A stretch of 64,000 nucleotides of DNA, taken from assembly GCF_963666145.1 (NCBI RefSeq), contig NZ_OY762614.1, forward strand, positions 4,082,501 to 4,146,500, given 5' to 3'. Position numbers and translations under genes: made by a program. Below, piece by piece: positions 27,259 to 37,462 of this stretch. The DNA is from an uncultured Desulfobacter sp. (GTDB lineage Bacteria > Desulfobacterota > Desulfobacteria > Desulfobacterales > Desulfobacteraceae). The stretch's first letter is position 1. Each line of letters opens with the position of its first letter. The notes under the pieces are model-generated. The model was not told where the DNA came from, searched no databases, and saw only the letters and a program-made list of their open reading frames with translations.

Positions 27259-28565
27259 GTGCACCACGGGGGCTGCAACGGCCGGGCGTAGTGACAACCG
27301 TTCTGAGCAAAAAGCCTATCTTAGTGCTGTTTCTCTTCATTGCCATCATTGTATTGCTGCTGCTTTTTTCAATCTTTGATGAAGGCAAAAGAAATAATAG
27401 AAACGGGGATCAGGATCAGGAAACCCTGTTGATAGAACCCCAGCAGTCATCCGTATCCACAGATGAAGAGGGGCTTAATTTGCCCAAAGCCCCTAAACAA
27501 CGCAAAGGCCTTGCGTCTGAAACCGATATGAACTCCATGGATAAAAAGGAGGATCAAAAGGCCCTTGAACCCATTGAGGTTGTACGTGCGAATCCACCTC
27601 CCCAGGACCCTGTAAAAGCCGCTCTGGACAAGCAGCGGCAAAAACAGCTTGTCACGGTTCTGCAGTACCGGTTCGAAAAACAACGCCAGGCCTTGGAATC
27701 CAATCCGGTTGTTTACAAAAACAACGCTTCAACGATCGTCAGTACCTCTTCCGGCGTTTCTGACCAAACCAGCCGACAATCGGGAACTTCAGCAAGACTG
27801 TCTGCCTTAAACAGTGAACTTGCAAACGCCAAAGCAAGGCTTGGCCTTGGGGGGGCCGGTTCACAATCCACAGCATCCGTAACAACGACAACCGGTTTAT
27901 CCATATCTGCCCAAACCGAAATCAATGATGATGCAATGTGGGATAACGGTTATTCCATGGATCAAGACACCAATGCGTTATCCATTAAGACCGGGGCCAT
28001 TATACCTGTTGTGCTGATCACCGGGATTGATTCCACCTTGCCCGGCTATATCAGCGGTCAGGTCAGTCAAAATGTCTGGGATACCGCAACCGGTTATAAT
28101 CTGCTCATCCCCCAAGGCACAAAAGTCTTTGGCCAATACCAGAACAATATAATGATGGGCCAGGAACGGGTATTCGTCGCTTGGCAGCGATTAATATTCC
28201 CTGACGGCCGGACAATGACCTTGAAGGATATGCCCGGCGGGGACCAGCTCGGCTACACCGGTCTCAAAGACAAAGTCAATAATCACTATTTCAGGATTTA
28301 CGGCCATGCCCTGCTCATGAGCCTTGTCACCGGCGGCACTGCTTATGCCATGAACACACTGAACGGCGATAACAGTGACGAAACAACAACGCTCAATGAA
28401 TCCATGGGAACGGCCCTGGCCGATCAGATGGGACAGACAACCATGGGCCTGCTTGAAAAACATATGAATATGTCCCCCACCTTAACCATCCGGCCCGGTT
28501 ATCGCCTGAACATCATAGCTGTTAAAGATTTAGAATTCAGCGAACCGTACGAAGGCAAATTATGA
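27255..28565 (+). CDS. trbI: TrbI (VirB10-like) protein
   Basis: 436 residues: cytoplasmic N-terminus, one membrane anchor (ILVLFLFIAIIVLLLLFSIF, residues 18-38), a proline- and charge-rich periplasmic linker, and the C-terminal VirB10 beta-barrel domain (IKTGAIIPVVLITGIDSTLPGYI, IPQGTKVFGQY, ITIRPGYRLNII-like end). Links inner-membrane energy to the outer-membrane pore. Overlaps trbH. Confidence 0.93.
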   Translation: MSAPRGLQRPGVVTTVLSKKPILVLFLFIAIIVLLLLFSIFDEGKRNNRNGDQDQETLLIEPQQSSVSTDEEGLNLPKAPKQRKGLASETDMNSMDKKEDQKALEPIEVVRANPPPQDPVKAALDKQRQKQLVTVLQYRFEKQRQALESNPVVYKNNASTIVSTSSGVSDQTSRQSGTSARLSALNSELANAKARLGLGGAGSQSTASVTTTTGLSISAQTEINDDAMWDNGYSMDQDTNALSIKTGAIIPVVLITGIDSTLPGYISGQVSQNVWDTATGYNLLIPQGTKVFGQYQNNIMMGQERVFVAWQRLIFPDGRTMTLKDMPGGDQLGYTGLKDKVNNHYFRIYGHALLMSLVTGGTAYAMNTLNGDNSDETTTLNESMGTALADQMGQTTMGLLEKHMNMSPTLTIRPGYRLNIIAVKDLEFSEPYEGKL

Positions 28566-28581
28566 AAAAGGAAAAAAAATT

Positions 28582-30732
28582 ATGAAACTTTTCATCGCAG
28601 AAAAACCATCCCTTGGCCGTGCCATTGCTGCAGGCCTGGGGAATGCCGAAAAAAGGAACGGTTACATAGAATGCGGCTCAAATGTCGTTACCTGGTGCTT
28701 TGGTCACCTATTGGAAATGGACCAGCCCGAAGCATATGACGAAAAGTACAAGGCCTGGAAAAAAGAAGACCTGCCCATTTTACCAGACAACTTTAGCGCC
28801 TCAGTCAGAAAAGATGCTGCAGCACAAATGAAGATCATAGGTAAGCTGCTACAGGATGCTGAAATGGTCGTCAATGCAGGAGATCCAGACAGAGAAGGTC
28901 AACTGCTTGTTGATGAGGTGCTGGAATACCACAACTATGCCGGTTCTTGCGAACGGATCTGGCTTGCCGCCCTGGATGACAAATCAGTTAAAAAAGCCCT
29001 GTCATCCATGACCGACAACAATGATTATACCGGCTTGCGTGATGCTGCCCGAGCCAGGTCACAGGCAGATTGGCTGGTGGGGATGAACTGCACCCGAGCC
29101 ATGACCCTAAAAGGTCGAGATGCAGGCAGCCAGGGCGTGTTATCCCTTGGCCGGGTCCAGACCCCGACCCTTGCCCTGGTGGTCAACCGGGACCTGGTTA
29201 TTGAAAACTTCAAACCCCATCCGTATTTCACCCTGCATGTTGAAATCCTTCATGAAGCAGGTACGTTCACCGGCACATTTCAGGCCCTTGACACACAAAA
29301 GGGGATAGATGATCAGGGCAGGTTAATCGACCCTGATGAAGCCTATCGGATCAAAAAAGAGGTAAGCGGCCAGGCGGGCAAAATTCTTGAAGCTCACAAA
29401 GAGAAAAAGAAAAAGAATCCGCCGTTACCCCATTGCCTGTCATCTTTACAAAAAGCGGCCTCGTCAACGTTGGGCATGGGAGCAAAACAAGTGCTTGATG
29501 TGGCTCAGGCCCTTTATGAAAAAAAGCTGACAACCTATCCCCGGTCCGACTGCCGTTATCTGCCGGATGAACAGTTCCAGGAGGCGGGCAATATACTTAC
29601 GGTTTTGGCAAACCTGTCCGGGCTTGAACAAATCGCTGGGAATACGGATTGCTCTATCAAAAGCGCTGCGTACAATACGCAAAAAGTAACTGCCCATCAT
29701 GCCATTATTCCCACGGGTGAAACGCCTTCTCACCTGTCAGATGATGAATCTGCCCTGTACCGTATGATCGCCCAAAGCTTTTGCATCCAGTTTTATGCAG
29801 CCATGGAGTTTGAAGCTCAGAAAATTTTGACCGGCATAAATCATACTGTCTGGAAATCAACGGGCCGAACGATATTGAATCCAGGCTGGACAGCCTTCAT
29901 CAGGGAACAAAAAGATGAAACTGCAGATGATCAGGTCTTGCCCGGGGTACACCAGGACGACGGCATAACCGCAGGCCAGGTTGATATCAAATCCCAAAAA
30001 ACCAAACCACCCGCAAGATTTACAGAAGGCACCCTCATTGAGGCCATGGCTAATGTCCATAAATTTATAGAGGACACAGAAGCCAAGAAAACCCTGAAAG
30101 AAAATGAAGGCATCGGAACTGAAGCCACCCGGGCCGGGATCATCGAAACATTAAAAGCCCGGCAACTGCTTGAACTCCAGAAAAAGAACATCATTTCAAC
30201 GGATATTGGCCGGCAGCTGGTAAAAATGGCCCCAGGGATACTCACTGATCCCGTGACAACGGCACAATGGGAATCCAGGTTATCAGCCATAGCCGACGGT
30301 AACGAAAGTCTGTCCGGATTTATGATGGACCAAACCACCCAGGTCCCGGAACTTGTCAAAGCAATATTCGCCCTTCAATTAGACCCGTTGCCGGGAACCC
30401 ATCTTTGCCCGGAATGCGGCCGGCCTTTACGCAGGCAAAAAAGCAAAAAAGGGGCGTGGTATTGGGCCTGCTTCAACCAGGATGGGCATGCCAAGCCTGT
30501 ATTCCTCAATGATAAAAACGGCAAGCCGGACTTAACGCCAAAAAAGGAAATAGAATTATCAGAACATAAATGCCGGGCCTGCGGCAAACCGCTTGTGAAA
30601 CGTGAATCAAAGAAAAAAGGAAAAGGAGGTAAAAAAAATTATTGGTGGGGATGCTCCGGCTTCCCCGAATGCAGACAAACGTATTTTGACGATAACGGCA
30701 AGCCCCAGTTCACAGATAAGAAAGGAAAATAA
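28582..30732 (+). CDS. topB: type IA topoisomerase, TopB/TraE-like
   Basis: 716 residues. N-terminal Toprim domain (LFIAEKPSLGRAIA and AGDPDREGQLLVDEV), catalytic tyrosine in TYPRSDCRYLP, and two C-terminal four-cysteine zinc ribbons (CPECGRPLRRQK with WYWAC, and CRACGKPLVKRE with WWGCSGF). IncP plasmids encode a comparable enzyme, TraE. Probably resolves plasmid intermediates during transfer or replication. Begins 17 bases after trbI. Confidence 0.93.
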   Translation: MKLFIAEKPSLGRAIAAGLGNAEKRNGYIECGSNVVTWCFGHLLEMDQPEAYDEKYKAWKKEDLPILPDNFSASVRKDAAAQMKIIGKLLQDAEMVVNAGDPDREGQLLVDEVLEYHNYAGSCERIWLAALDDKSVKKALSSMTDNNDYTGLRDAARARSQADWLVGMNCTRAMTLKGRDAGSQGVLSLGRVQTPTLALVVNRDLVIENFKPHPYFTLHVEILHEAGTFTGTFQALDTQKGIDDQGRLIDPDEAYRIKKEVSGQAGKILEAHKEKKKKNPPLPHCLSSLQKAASSTLGMGAKQVLDVAQALYEKKLTTYPRSDCRYLPDEQFQEAGNILTVLANLSGLEQIAGNTDCSIKSAAYNTQKVTAHHAIIPTGETPSHLSDDESALYRMIAQSFCIQFYAAMEFEAQKILTGINHTVWKSTGRTILNPGWTAFIREQKDETADDQVLPGVHQDDGITAGQVDIKSQKTKPPARFTEGTLIEAMANVHKFIEDTEAKKTLKENEGIGTEATRAGIIETLKARQLLELQKKNIISTDIGRQLVKMAPGILTDPVTTAQWESRLSAIADGNESLSGFMMDQTTQVPELVKAIFALQLDPLPGTHLCPECGRPLRRQKSKKGAWYWACFNQDGHAKPVFLNDKNGKPDLTPKKEIELSEHKCRACGKPLVKRESKKKGKGGKKNYWWGCSGFPECRQTYFDDNGKPQFTDKKGK

Positions 30733-30734
30733 CA

Positions 30735-30953
30735 ATGGATTTTGAATACTTTGCAATGAAACGCAACATGACCGTTGATCAGTACATCGCCTGGCTGAAA
30801 AGACAACTCGATACCCTTGATTTTGATTCTGAGGATATCCCGGGGGATGTTGCCGAATATGCGGAAGACTCCTTCGGCCTTATCAAAATTTCTGCAGAAG
30901 ACTTAGCCGAAATGCAAAAAGCACAGTTAGAAAGTGAGGAGGCTGACTTATGA
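30735..30953 (+). CDS. small acidic hypothetical protein
   Basis: 72 residues, strongly acidic, mostly helical (MKRNMTVDQYIAWLKRQLDTL). It lies between topB and the ArdC/primase gene, two bases after topB and overlapping the next start by ATGA, so it is certainly inside the operon. No family recognised. Confidence 0.65.
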   Translation: MDFEYFAMKRNMTVDQYIAWLKRQLDTLDFDSEDIPGDVAEYAEDSFGLIKISAEDLAEMQKAQLESEEADL

Positions 30954-33340
30954 GTAGATATCAAGATCAGCTCAATGATTTTTCCAAAAGGGTTTTAGAG
31001 GCCATTGAAAAGGGCGATGCGCCCTGGCAGAAACCGTGGGAAGAAGGCCGGTTGTTGGAATTGCCTAAAAATTTAACCACGGACCAGAATTATAAAGGTG
31101 TAAACCTGATTAACCTGGCAATGAGCGGCTATAATGACCCCAGGTGGATGACGTTCAACCAGGCTAAAGATATGGATTGTTTTGTCAAAAAAGGTCAAAA
31201 AGCCTCCAAAGGATTTTTTTATTCGCCTGGCAGATTGGAAAAAGAGCTTGATGATAAAGGAAAGCCCGCCCTCGACGAAAACGGTGAAGAAAAAATTACC
31301 AAGGTCAATAAGCCTGTTTTTAAAACATTCTCTGTCTTCAATGCCACCCAGATTGACGGTGTGGAAGAATACAAGCATCCAGAGCCTGCCTGGACACCGG
31401 AAGATAAGGCAGAAAAACTGATATCCGCTGCCAATGTGGAAATCACCGGAAGCCAGCTTGATAAGGCGTTTTATAATTTTTTAACCCATTCCATTGAAAC
31501 GCCGGACAAATCACAGTTTGACGATAAATCAAAATATTATTCAACAGTATTTCATGAATTAGCGCATGCCACGGCCCATAAATCCATGATGGACAGGGGC
31601 GTTGACTATGCGGATAAGGATTCCAGGGCCAAGGAAGAATTAAGGGCGGAGATATCAAGCTGGCTGGTGTGTTCTCAAATCGGCATTGGATACTCTGCCG
31701 AATCGAAAGAGAGCAATAAAGCGTATGTTTCGTCCTGGCTCAAAGCCATAAAGCCGGAAGATCGGGCAAAAGAGCTTGGGTTTGCAATGAAAGACGCTGA
31801 AAAAATCTCTGAATACCTTATGGGACTTGATTTAGAGAAAGGTCAAACAGCAAAAATTGACGCGGATATCCCACAGGGATCAAGTCCTTTGGTAAAAAAG
31901 GAAGCGGAACGATTACAGGCTAAAGCGGATCAATACCGTGCTGATCAAAAAAATCTGTTTTCGTATACGGAAAAGATAGTTGTGGCCATGAGCAATCCTG
32001 ACTTGTTTGATGATTTAATGCCCGACCACTATAAAAATGATCCGTTATCAGCTTTTAACACGGAACTGGATGAAACCCAGCGTGAAATTGTAACCTATCT
32101 AAAAAATATCGTTCCTTCCCTCGAAAGGGCAGAATCATTCCCTTCCCCCCAGGAGCCAGTCTCTTTTAGTGAATCTGAACGAAAACAACATCTATCTAAA
32201 AATTCTCAAGCAGAGCTTGATGGAGAGGTGCGGCGTGGAGGAAAAGAGCCGGTGTATATCCATGTGCCGTATTCAGAGAAAGACGAAGCCAAGGCCCTGG
32301 GTGCAAAATGGGATAAACAGGAAAAATCCTGGTTTGTTGAACCTGGAATCGACCAAAAGCCGTTTCAGAAATGGCTCGAACCTGCCCGGGAAACCCAGCT
32401 TGATATGAATAAAGTAACCGCGCAATTCCAGGACCAGGCTTCAAGGCTCGGCCTAAAAATTGACAGCCCCCAGGCGGACGGCAAGCTGCACCGTGTTCCT
32501 GTTGATGGTGATAAGGGCGGCAAAAAATCCGGGGCATATACGCTTTATCCCGACGGCAGGCCTGCGGGGTTCATTCAGAACCATAAAACCGGAGAAAAAG
32601 CCAATTTCAAATATGAAGGGGAACTCGGCAAAACAGTCATTACATCAGGAAATAAACAAGCACGGGCAGCCGAGCGGGAAGATGATCACGCTGCAGCAGC
32701 TAAAAAAGCGTTCGGCATTTACATCAATGCAGAAAAAACCACGTCCCACCCATACCTTACAGATAAAAAGATTAATGGCGATAAAGAATACCGGGTTGAT
32801 AAAAACAACCGGCTGATTGTCCCTGCCAAGAATCTTAAAACCAACAAAATCGAATCCCTGCAGTTCATCGGTGAGGATGGGAAAAAGCAGTTTCTGACCG
32901 GCGGGAAAAAATCGGGAAACGCTTATACCATAGGCGAACTCGACGAACAAAAACCTATACTGCTGGCTGAAGGCTTTGCGACGGGAAAGACCCTTAATGA
33001 TGTGAGCCACCTTCCGGCAGTGGTTTGCTTTGATGCAAACAACCTCGAAAATGTGGCCAGACAGATCCGGGAATTGATGCCCTCGGCTGAGTTGTTCATT
33101 TGTGCTGATAATGACCATGCCAAAAACAATAATGTAGGAGTGGAAAAAGCGCAAAAAGCAGCCAAAGCCGTTGGTGCGAAAGTCATTATCCCCAAATTTA
33201 CGGATGAATCAAAAAAGCTTGGGTACACGGATTTCAATGACCTGGCCAAGTGCAAGATGGGTAAGAGCCGGGTTCAAAGTCAATTGAAATCCCAGATCAA
33301 ATATCTTTCCAAGGATAAAGGCGTAGGACTTGAACGATGA
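30950..33340 (+). CDS. ArdC-like antirestriction and TraC-type primase fusion
   Basis: 796 residues in at least four parts. Residues 1-110: ArdC ssDNA-binding domain (PWQKPWEEG, YKGVNLINLAM, WMTFNQAKD). About 175-260: zincin domain with metal motif FHELAHATAH. About 440-480: DUF5710-like segment (VYIHVPYSEKDEAKALGAKWD). C-terminal 200 residues: TraC-type Toprim primase (HPYLTDKKI, ILLAEGFATGKTL, LFICADNDH). ArdC protects entering DNA from restriction and the primase primes the complementary strand, so one protein may do both in the recipient. Overlaps the small acidic gene. Confidence 0.88.
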   Translation: MSRYQDQLNDFSKRVLEAIEKGDAPWQKPWEEGRLLELPKNLTTDQNYKGVNLINLAMSGYNDPRWMTFNQAKDMDCFVKKGQKASKGFFYSPGRLEKELDDKGKPALDENGEEKITKVNKPVFKTFSVFNATQIDGVEEYKHPEPAWTPEDKAEKLISAANVEITGSQLDKAFYNFLTHSIETPDKSQFDDKSKYYSTVFHELAHATAHKSMMDRGVDYADKDSRAKEELRAEISSWLVCSQIGIGYSAESKESNKAYVSSWLKAIKPEDRAKELGFAMKDAEKISEYLMGLDLEKGQTAKIDADIPQGSSPLVKKEAERLQAKADQYRADQKNLFSYTEKIVVAMSNPDLFDDLMPDHYKNDPLSAFNTELDETQREIVTYLKNIVPSLERAESFPSPQEPVSFSESERKQHLSKNSQAELDGEVRRGGKEPVYIHVPYSEKDEAKALGAKWDKQEKSWFVEPGIDQKPFQKWLEPARETQLDMNKVTAQFQDQASRLGLKIDSPQADGKLHRVPVDGDKGGKKSGAYTLYPDGRPAGFIQNHKTGEKANFKYEGELGKTVITSGNKQARAAEREDDHAAAAKKAFGIYINAEKTTSHPYLTDKKINGDKEYRVDKNNRLIVPAKNLKTNKIESLQFIGEDGKKQFLTGGKKSGNAYTIGELDEQKPILLAEGFATGKTLNDVSHLPAVVCFDANNLENVARQIRELMPSAELFICADNDHAKNNNVGVEKAQKAAKAVGAKVIIPKFTDESKKLGYTDFNDLAKCKMGKSRVQSQLKSQIKYLSKDKGVGLER

Positions 33341-35192
33341 AAAAACAAGAATACGGCCTCAAGCAGGCCAAGGCAAAAAAAAGCAGGTATCCACTGCTTT
33401 TCCCGGTTTGTTTTTTGTTGTGGGGCTTTGCCTTTATGAGTTTTTCCACGCAAACCGTAGCCAGGGCATTGCGATACCATCCTGACCTGGGCAGGCCGGT
33501 GTTTGATACGTATTACCTGCCCTGGAAGGTGTTTGAATGGAATAAATACATCACAGACACCCCGGTGGGGAATAAGGTTGACTTGATCTTTGGTGGTTTT
33601 ATCCTCAGCACGGCCTTCGGCTTTTTCCTTATTTTAAGGAAAAAGCCGAAAGGCAATTTAAACCTGCACGGCACCGCCACCTGGGCAAAGAAAAAAGATC
33701 TGGCCGAAATGGGACTTGACGCCAAAGAAGGCGTATATGTCGGCGGCTTTCCATTGGCCAGGGGCACCAAATACCTGATCCATAACGGTCCGGAACATAT
33801 TTTAGCATTTGCGCCAACCCGATCCGGTAAAGGGGTGGGCCTGGTTATCCCCACCTTGCTTGCCTGGCCGGGCTCAAGTGTAACCCTGGACATTAAGGGC
33901 GAAAATTACGCTTTGACATCAGGATACAGGGCCAAAGAATTACATCATAAAATTCTCAAGTTTGACCCTGCTGATGAAACATTCTCTTTTTCTAAATGGA
34001 ATCCTCTGGCAGAAGTGCGGATTAATACAAATCATGCCATTGCCGATGCCCAGAATATTGCCCAGATGATCTGCGACCCGGACGGTAAAGGCATGAAAGA
34101 TTATTTCACCCAGGCCGGGTATGCGTTGCTGACCGGATTGATTTTGCATGTCATTGTCTCAAAGCAGGCTGCCACCCTTGCCGATGTCGTGGCGGAAATT
34201 ACAAGAGCGACAACGAGGGGGATGTGAAAAACCTGCTTTATGCCATAATAGACAAGGAACACGCACAAATCCTGAAAAAGCGATATCCGGACATGGACAC
34301 GGACCTGGCAGACAACATACAGGCCACAATTGACAGTTATGCCGGCGAAGCTGTGATCAAAGCAGACCGTGAGCTGTCCGGGGTGGTATCCACCGCAGTT
34401 ACCAACCTGTCTTTGTACCGTGATCCCATTGTCGCAAAAAACACCTCTGCGTCTGATTTTTTCATTTCAGATATCATGAACTCGCAAACCCCTGTTGATT
34501 TATACCTGGTGGTATCCCCTGCCAACCTGGACAGGTTAAGGCCGCTGCTGCGTGTATTTTTTAATCTGGCGTTAAGAAAATTCACCCAGAAAATGGAGTT
34601 TAAAAACGGGCAAGCCGTAGTGGGTTATAAACACAGGCTCTTGCTCATGCTGGACGAATTCACCAGCCTGGGCAAATTGGAAATCATGCAAAAGGCCCTG
34701 GCGTTTATGGCCGGTTACGGCGTGAAGGCTTATATCATTGTCCAGGATCTATCCCAATTGCAGGAGGCCTATACCCGGGACGAATCAATTACATCAAACT
34801 GCCATGTCAGGATTGCATATGCACCCAACAAGATAGAAACCGCAAAGCTGTTGTCGGATATGACCGGCAAAACCACCGTTGTCGATAAAAAGACCAGTGT
34901 TTCCGGCAAACGGTTAGGCGGCATGGGCAATGCCTCAGTATCCATTAGCGAAGTGGCAAGACCGCTGCTCACACCGGATGAATGCATGAGGCTGAAAGGT
35001 CCTGTCAAAGACGAAAAAGGGGGCATCAAAACCCCCGGTGATATGCTGATATTCGTTGCCGGGTACAACACGGTATACGGTCAGCAGATACTCTATTTCT
35101 TAGATCCTGTCTTTCAAAAGCGGGTTAAAATCCCGCCGCCCGATCGCATAGATCTTTCCAAGCTCAAAGAGGTATCAAATAATGAAATATAA
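33337..35192 (+). pseudogene. traG: TraG (VirD4-type) coupling protein, split by a frameshift
   Basis: Two adjoining frames together give a full TraG of about 617 residues. The first (33337-34227) has two membrane segments, Walker A APTRSGKGVGLV and DIKGENYALTSGYR. The second (in frame from about 34200 to 35192) begins KSDNEGDVKNLLYAIIDKEH and holds Walker B LLLMLDEFTSLGKLEIM. The join sits at 34196-34206 in GAAATTACAAGAG: restoring one base (giving EI-Y-KSDNEGD) would repair it. Without repair the coupling protein would be cut between Walker A and B and transfer would fail. A sequencing or assembly error is equally possible. Confidence 0.85.
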
Positions 35193-35619
35193 AATCTTGC
35201 TGCCCTGCAGTCTTTTGTTCTCGGTCTGTTTTTTTGTATCTCAATACTGTTATATCAATGTCTCCTCAAGTCTGCCCCGAGGTTTATATTTAAAAACCTC
35301 CCGGGCAATTGCCAAAGGCTCTTATGTGGTCTTTCATCCCACTGATTCACAACAGCCTCTTGTATCAAAGTACGTTAAAAATATCCCTTTAATGAAACGT
35401 GTGGCTGCTTTGCCAGGGCAGGCATACCAATTGCCCCCGGCCTCCGATACAGACAGCAAAGGCCGGGCGATTACGCCTTTTTCCCCAAAAACAGGCATCG
35501 TGCCTTCTGGGCAATTCGTTGTAATCGGCGACACCAAATACTCGCTGGATAGCCGGTATCTCGGGTTTGTACCTCAATCTTCAATAGTTGATACGATCAC
35601 CCCTCTTTTTGTTTTTTAA
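35182..35619 (+). CDS. traF: TraF-like signal-peptidase-family protease
   Basis: 145 residues: N-terminal hydrophobic segment, catalytic Ser in NVSSSLPRGLY, the general-base Lys in PLMKRVAALPGQ and the Asp region IGDTKYSLDSRYLGFV, all as in TraF/S26 peptidases. In RP4, TraF cyclises and trims the TrbC pilin. The start overlaps the traG stop by 11 bases, with AAAGAGG upstream. Confidence 0.9.
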   Translation: MKYKILLPCSLLFSVCFFVSQYCYINVSSSLPRGLYLKTSRAIAKGSYVVFHPTDSQQPLVSKYVKNIPLMKRVAALPGQAYQLPPASDTDSKGRAITPFSPKTGIVPSGQFVVIGDTKYSLDSRYLGFVPQSSIVDTITPLFVF

Positions 35620-35642
35620 GAAAGTATCTGAAAGGAATGGAA

Positions 35643-36545
35643 ATGAGCGTTGTTTTAGACAGTTTGAAGCATAATTTAGGCCCCATTGTTACCCAGGCCC
35701 TGGATGATGATAACGTGATTGAAGTCATGCTCAACCCTGACGGCAAATTATGGCTCGATACGTTTGACAAGGGAATGGTGGAAGTGTCCGCCATTCCTGC
35801 ATCATCCGCCTCCGGAATACTGAGCCAGGTCGCGTCCATGCTTGGCGCCGTCGTTACAAAAGATTCTCCCGTTGTTGAAGGCGAGCTGCCCCTGGACGGC
35901 AGCCGGTTCGAAGGGTTATTTCCTCCGGTTGTGGCCAATCCCACGTTTACAATCCGCAAAAAGGCTATCAATATATTTACCCTGGATAATTACGTCCATT
36001 CCGGGATCATGTCTCCGGATCAGCAACAAATTATCTGCGATGCCATTACAAACAAAAAAAATATCCTGGTAGTAGGCGGAACGGGTTCCGGCAAAACCAC
36101 CCTGACCAATGCGATTCTGGCAGAATTGGCAAATATTGCCGGCGATGAACGGCTTGTGATCATCGAAGACACCAGCGAACTGCAGTGCCTGTCAAAAAAT
36201 AAGGTGATGCTGCGTACAAACCGTAACACCAATATGCGGCATCTTCTCAAAGCCACCATGCGGCTTCGGCCGGACAGAATCGTTGTCGGTGAAGTAAGGG
36301 GCGGTGAAGCCCTTGACCTGTTAAAGGCGTGGAATACCGGCCACCCGGGTGGGGTGTGCACCGTCCATGCAAATTCCTGCGCCGGGGGACTGGTTCGGCT
36401 GCAGCAACTGATTGCCGAAGTTGTGCCGAATCCTATGGATGATTTAATCCAGGAAGCGGTTGATCTGGTGATTTTTATCAAACGAACCAAAGAAGGCCGG
36501 AAAATAGAGGATATCGCCGAAATAGGAAACGATTATGGATTTTAA
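35643..36545 (+). CDS. trbB: TrbB (VirB11-like) secretion ATPase
   Basis: 300 residues. Walker A VVGGTGSGKTTLTNA near residue 140, Asp box IIEDTSELQ, Walker B-like MRLRPDRIVVGEVRGGEAL and HPGGVCTVHAN. Hexameric cytoplasmic motor of the channel. ATG 35643 is preferred to 35637 because AAGGA at 35631 is seven bases before it. In RP4 trbB is the first trb gene; here it has moved downstream of traF. Confidence 0.92.
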   Translation: MSVVLDSLKHNLGPIVTQALDDDNVIEVMLNPDGKLWLDTFDKGMVEVSAIPASSASGILSQVASMLGAVVTKDSPVVEGELPLDGSRFEGLFPPVVANPTFTIRKKAINIFTLDNYVHSGIMSPDQQQIICDAITNKKNILVVGGTGSGKTTLTNAILAELANIAGDERLVIIEDTSELQCLSKNKVMLRTNRNTNMRHLLKATMRLRPDRIVVGEVRGGEALDLLKAWNTGHPGGVCTVHANSCAGGLVRLQQLIAEVVPNPMDDLIQEAVDLVIFIKRTKEGRKIEDIAEIGNDYGF

Positions 36546-36574
36546 TCGGAAACACAAAAATTAAGGATTTTAAA

Positions 36575-37228
36575 ATGAAAAAAATTTCAGCAACCATTAC
36601 GATTTTTCTTTTTTGGATAGTTTTTTTAGGAGAAACGTCTCTGTCATGGGCAGATGATGAATTAACAGATGAACAGAAATTGGCTTGTGAATCCATCTTA
36701 TGCTTGTCTTCGGGCGACAGGCCGGACGAATGCGACCCTGCTTTAAATTATTTTTTCAGCATCAAAAAAAAGAAATTATCCGACACCAGGGACGCCCGGA
36801 AATCTTTTTTGAAAAAATGTCCTGATTCAAATGCAGAAGGAATGCCCAGCTTGATCAACGTCCTGGTTGATTACAATTGTTCTGCCTGCACTGTTGAACA
36901 GTTAAATAAAAATCTTGTCAAAGTGGTCATTTTAACACGACGAAATTTTAATTCTATTTCTGATCAGTCTTCCGGTTATACAGTAATGGCAGTTGATCCT
37001 GAATTACCTGCGTATTGTTTGAAGTATTATGCCGCCATAAACAGCAATCAATACACCGCCTACTCACAATACTCACAATCACAACCGGTCTATATCGGTT
37101 CCAATATAGGCCGAAAGGTCAAAGATGACGACGGCAATGAATATTATGTGATTTATGCAAAGTCACGAAACGAACAAGCGCAGATAGCGGAGGCAATATC
37201 ACAAAACCGTTGGGAATGGGCCAATTAA
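36575..37228 (+). CDS. trbM: TrbM-like exported protein
   Basis: 217 residues with signal peptide (cleavage near LSWADDE) followed by the TrbM motif LACESILCLSSGDRPDECDPALNYFF. Several cysteine pairs suggest periplasmic disulfides. The Tyr/Ser/Gln-rich stretch near residue 160 looks flexible. AAGGATT precedes the ATG. Confidence 0.88.
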   Translation: MKKISATITIFLFWIVFLGETSLSWADDELTDEQKLACESILCLSSGDRPDECDPALNYFFSIKKKKLSDTRDARKSFLKKCPDSNAEGMPSLINVLVDYNCSACTVEQLNKNLVKVVILTRRNFNSISDQSSGYTVMAVDPELPAYCLKYYAAINSNQYTAYSQYSQSQPVYIGSNIGRKVKDDDGNEYYVIYAKSRNEQAQIAEAISQNRWEWAN

Positions 37229-37261
37229 CCAGGTAACGCCACTATAAATAGGAGATTTAAA

Positions 37262-37348
37262 ATGGAATCTTTATCTGAAACAATATCTAAAAAGGCAAAA
37301 AGTCCACATCTGATGCAATCTATTCTTTATGGGCGATACCGGAGTTAA
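37262..37348 (+). CDS. very small hypothetical ORF (28 aa)
   Basis: 28 codons beginning MESLSETISKKAK behind a clear GGAG (37249-37252 region) and ending in a TAATG overlap with the next tiny frame. Too short for any family call; could be a leader peptide or the 5' remnant of a gene. Confidence 0.35.
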   Translation: MESLSETISKKAKSPHLMQSILYGRYRS

Positions 37349-37425
37349 TGGAATTTTTAATTTTTGCACCCTTGGGTTTGCTCGATTTGTTTTTTTATTT
37401 TTTAGGGAGTGTCCTTTGGTGGTGA
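37348..37425 (+). CDS. very small hydrophobic ORF (25 aa)
   Basis: 25 codons (MEFLIFAPLGLLDLFFYFLG, ending WW), all hydrophobic, with GGAG at 37341-37344 and the start overlapping the previous stop. Would form a single membrane peptide. Real expression is uncertain. Confidence 0.35.
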   Translation: MEFLIFAPLGLLDLFFYFLGSVLWW

Positions 37426-37462
37426 TGTCTCAGACACAAAATAAAAGGGGGGAGATGATTAA

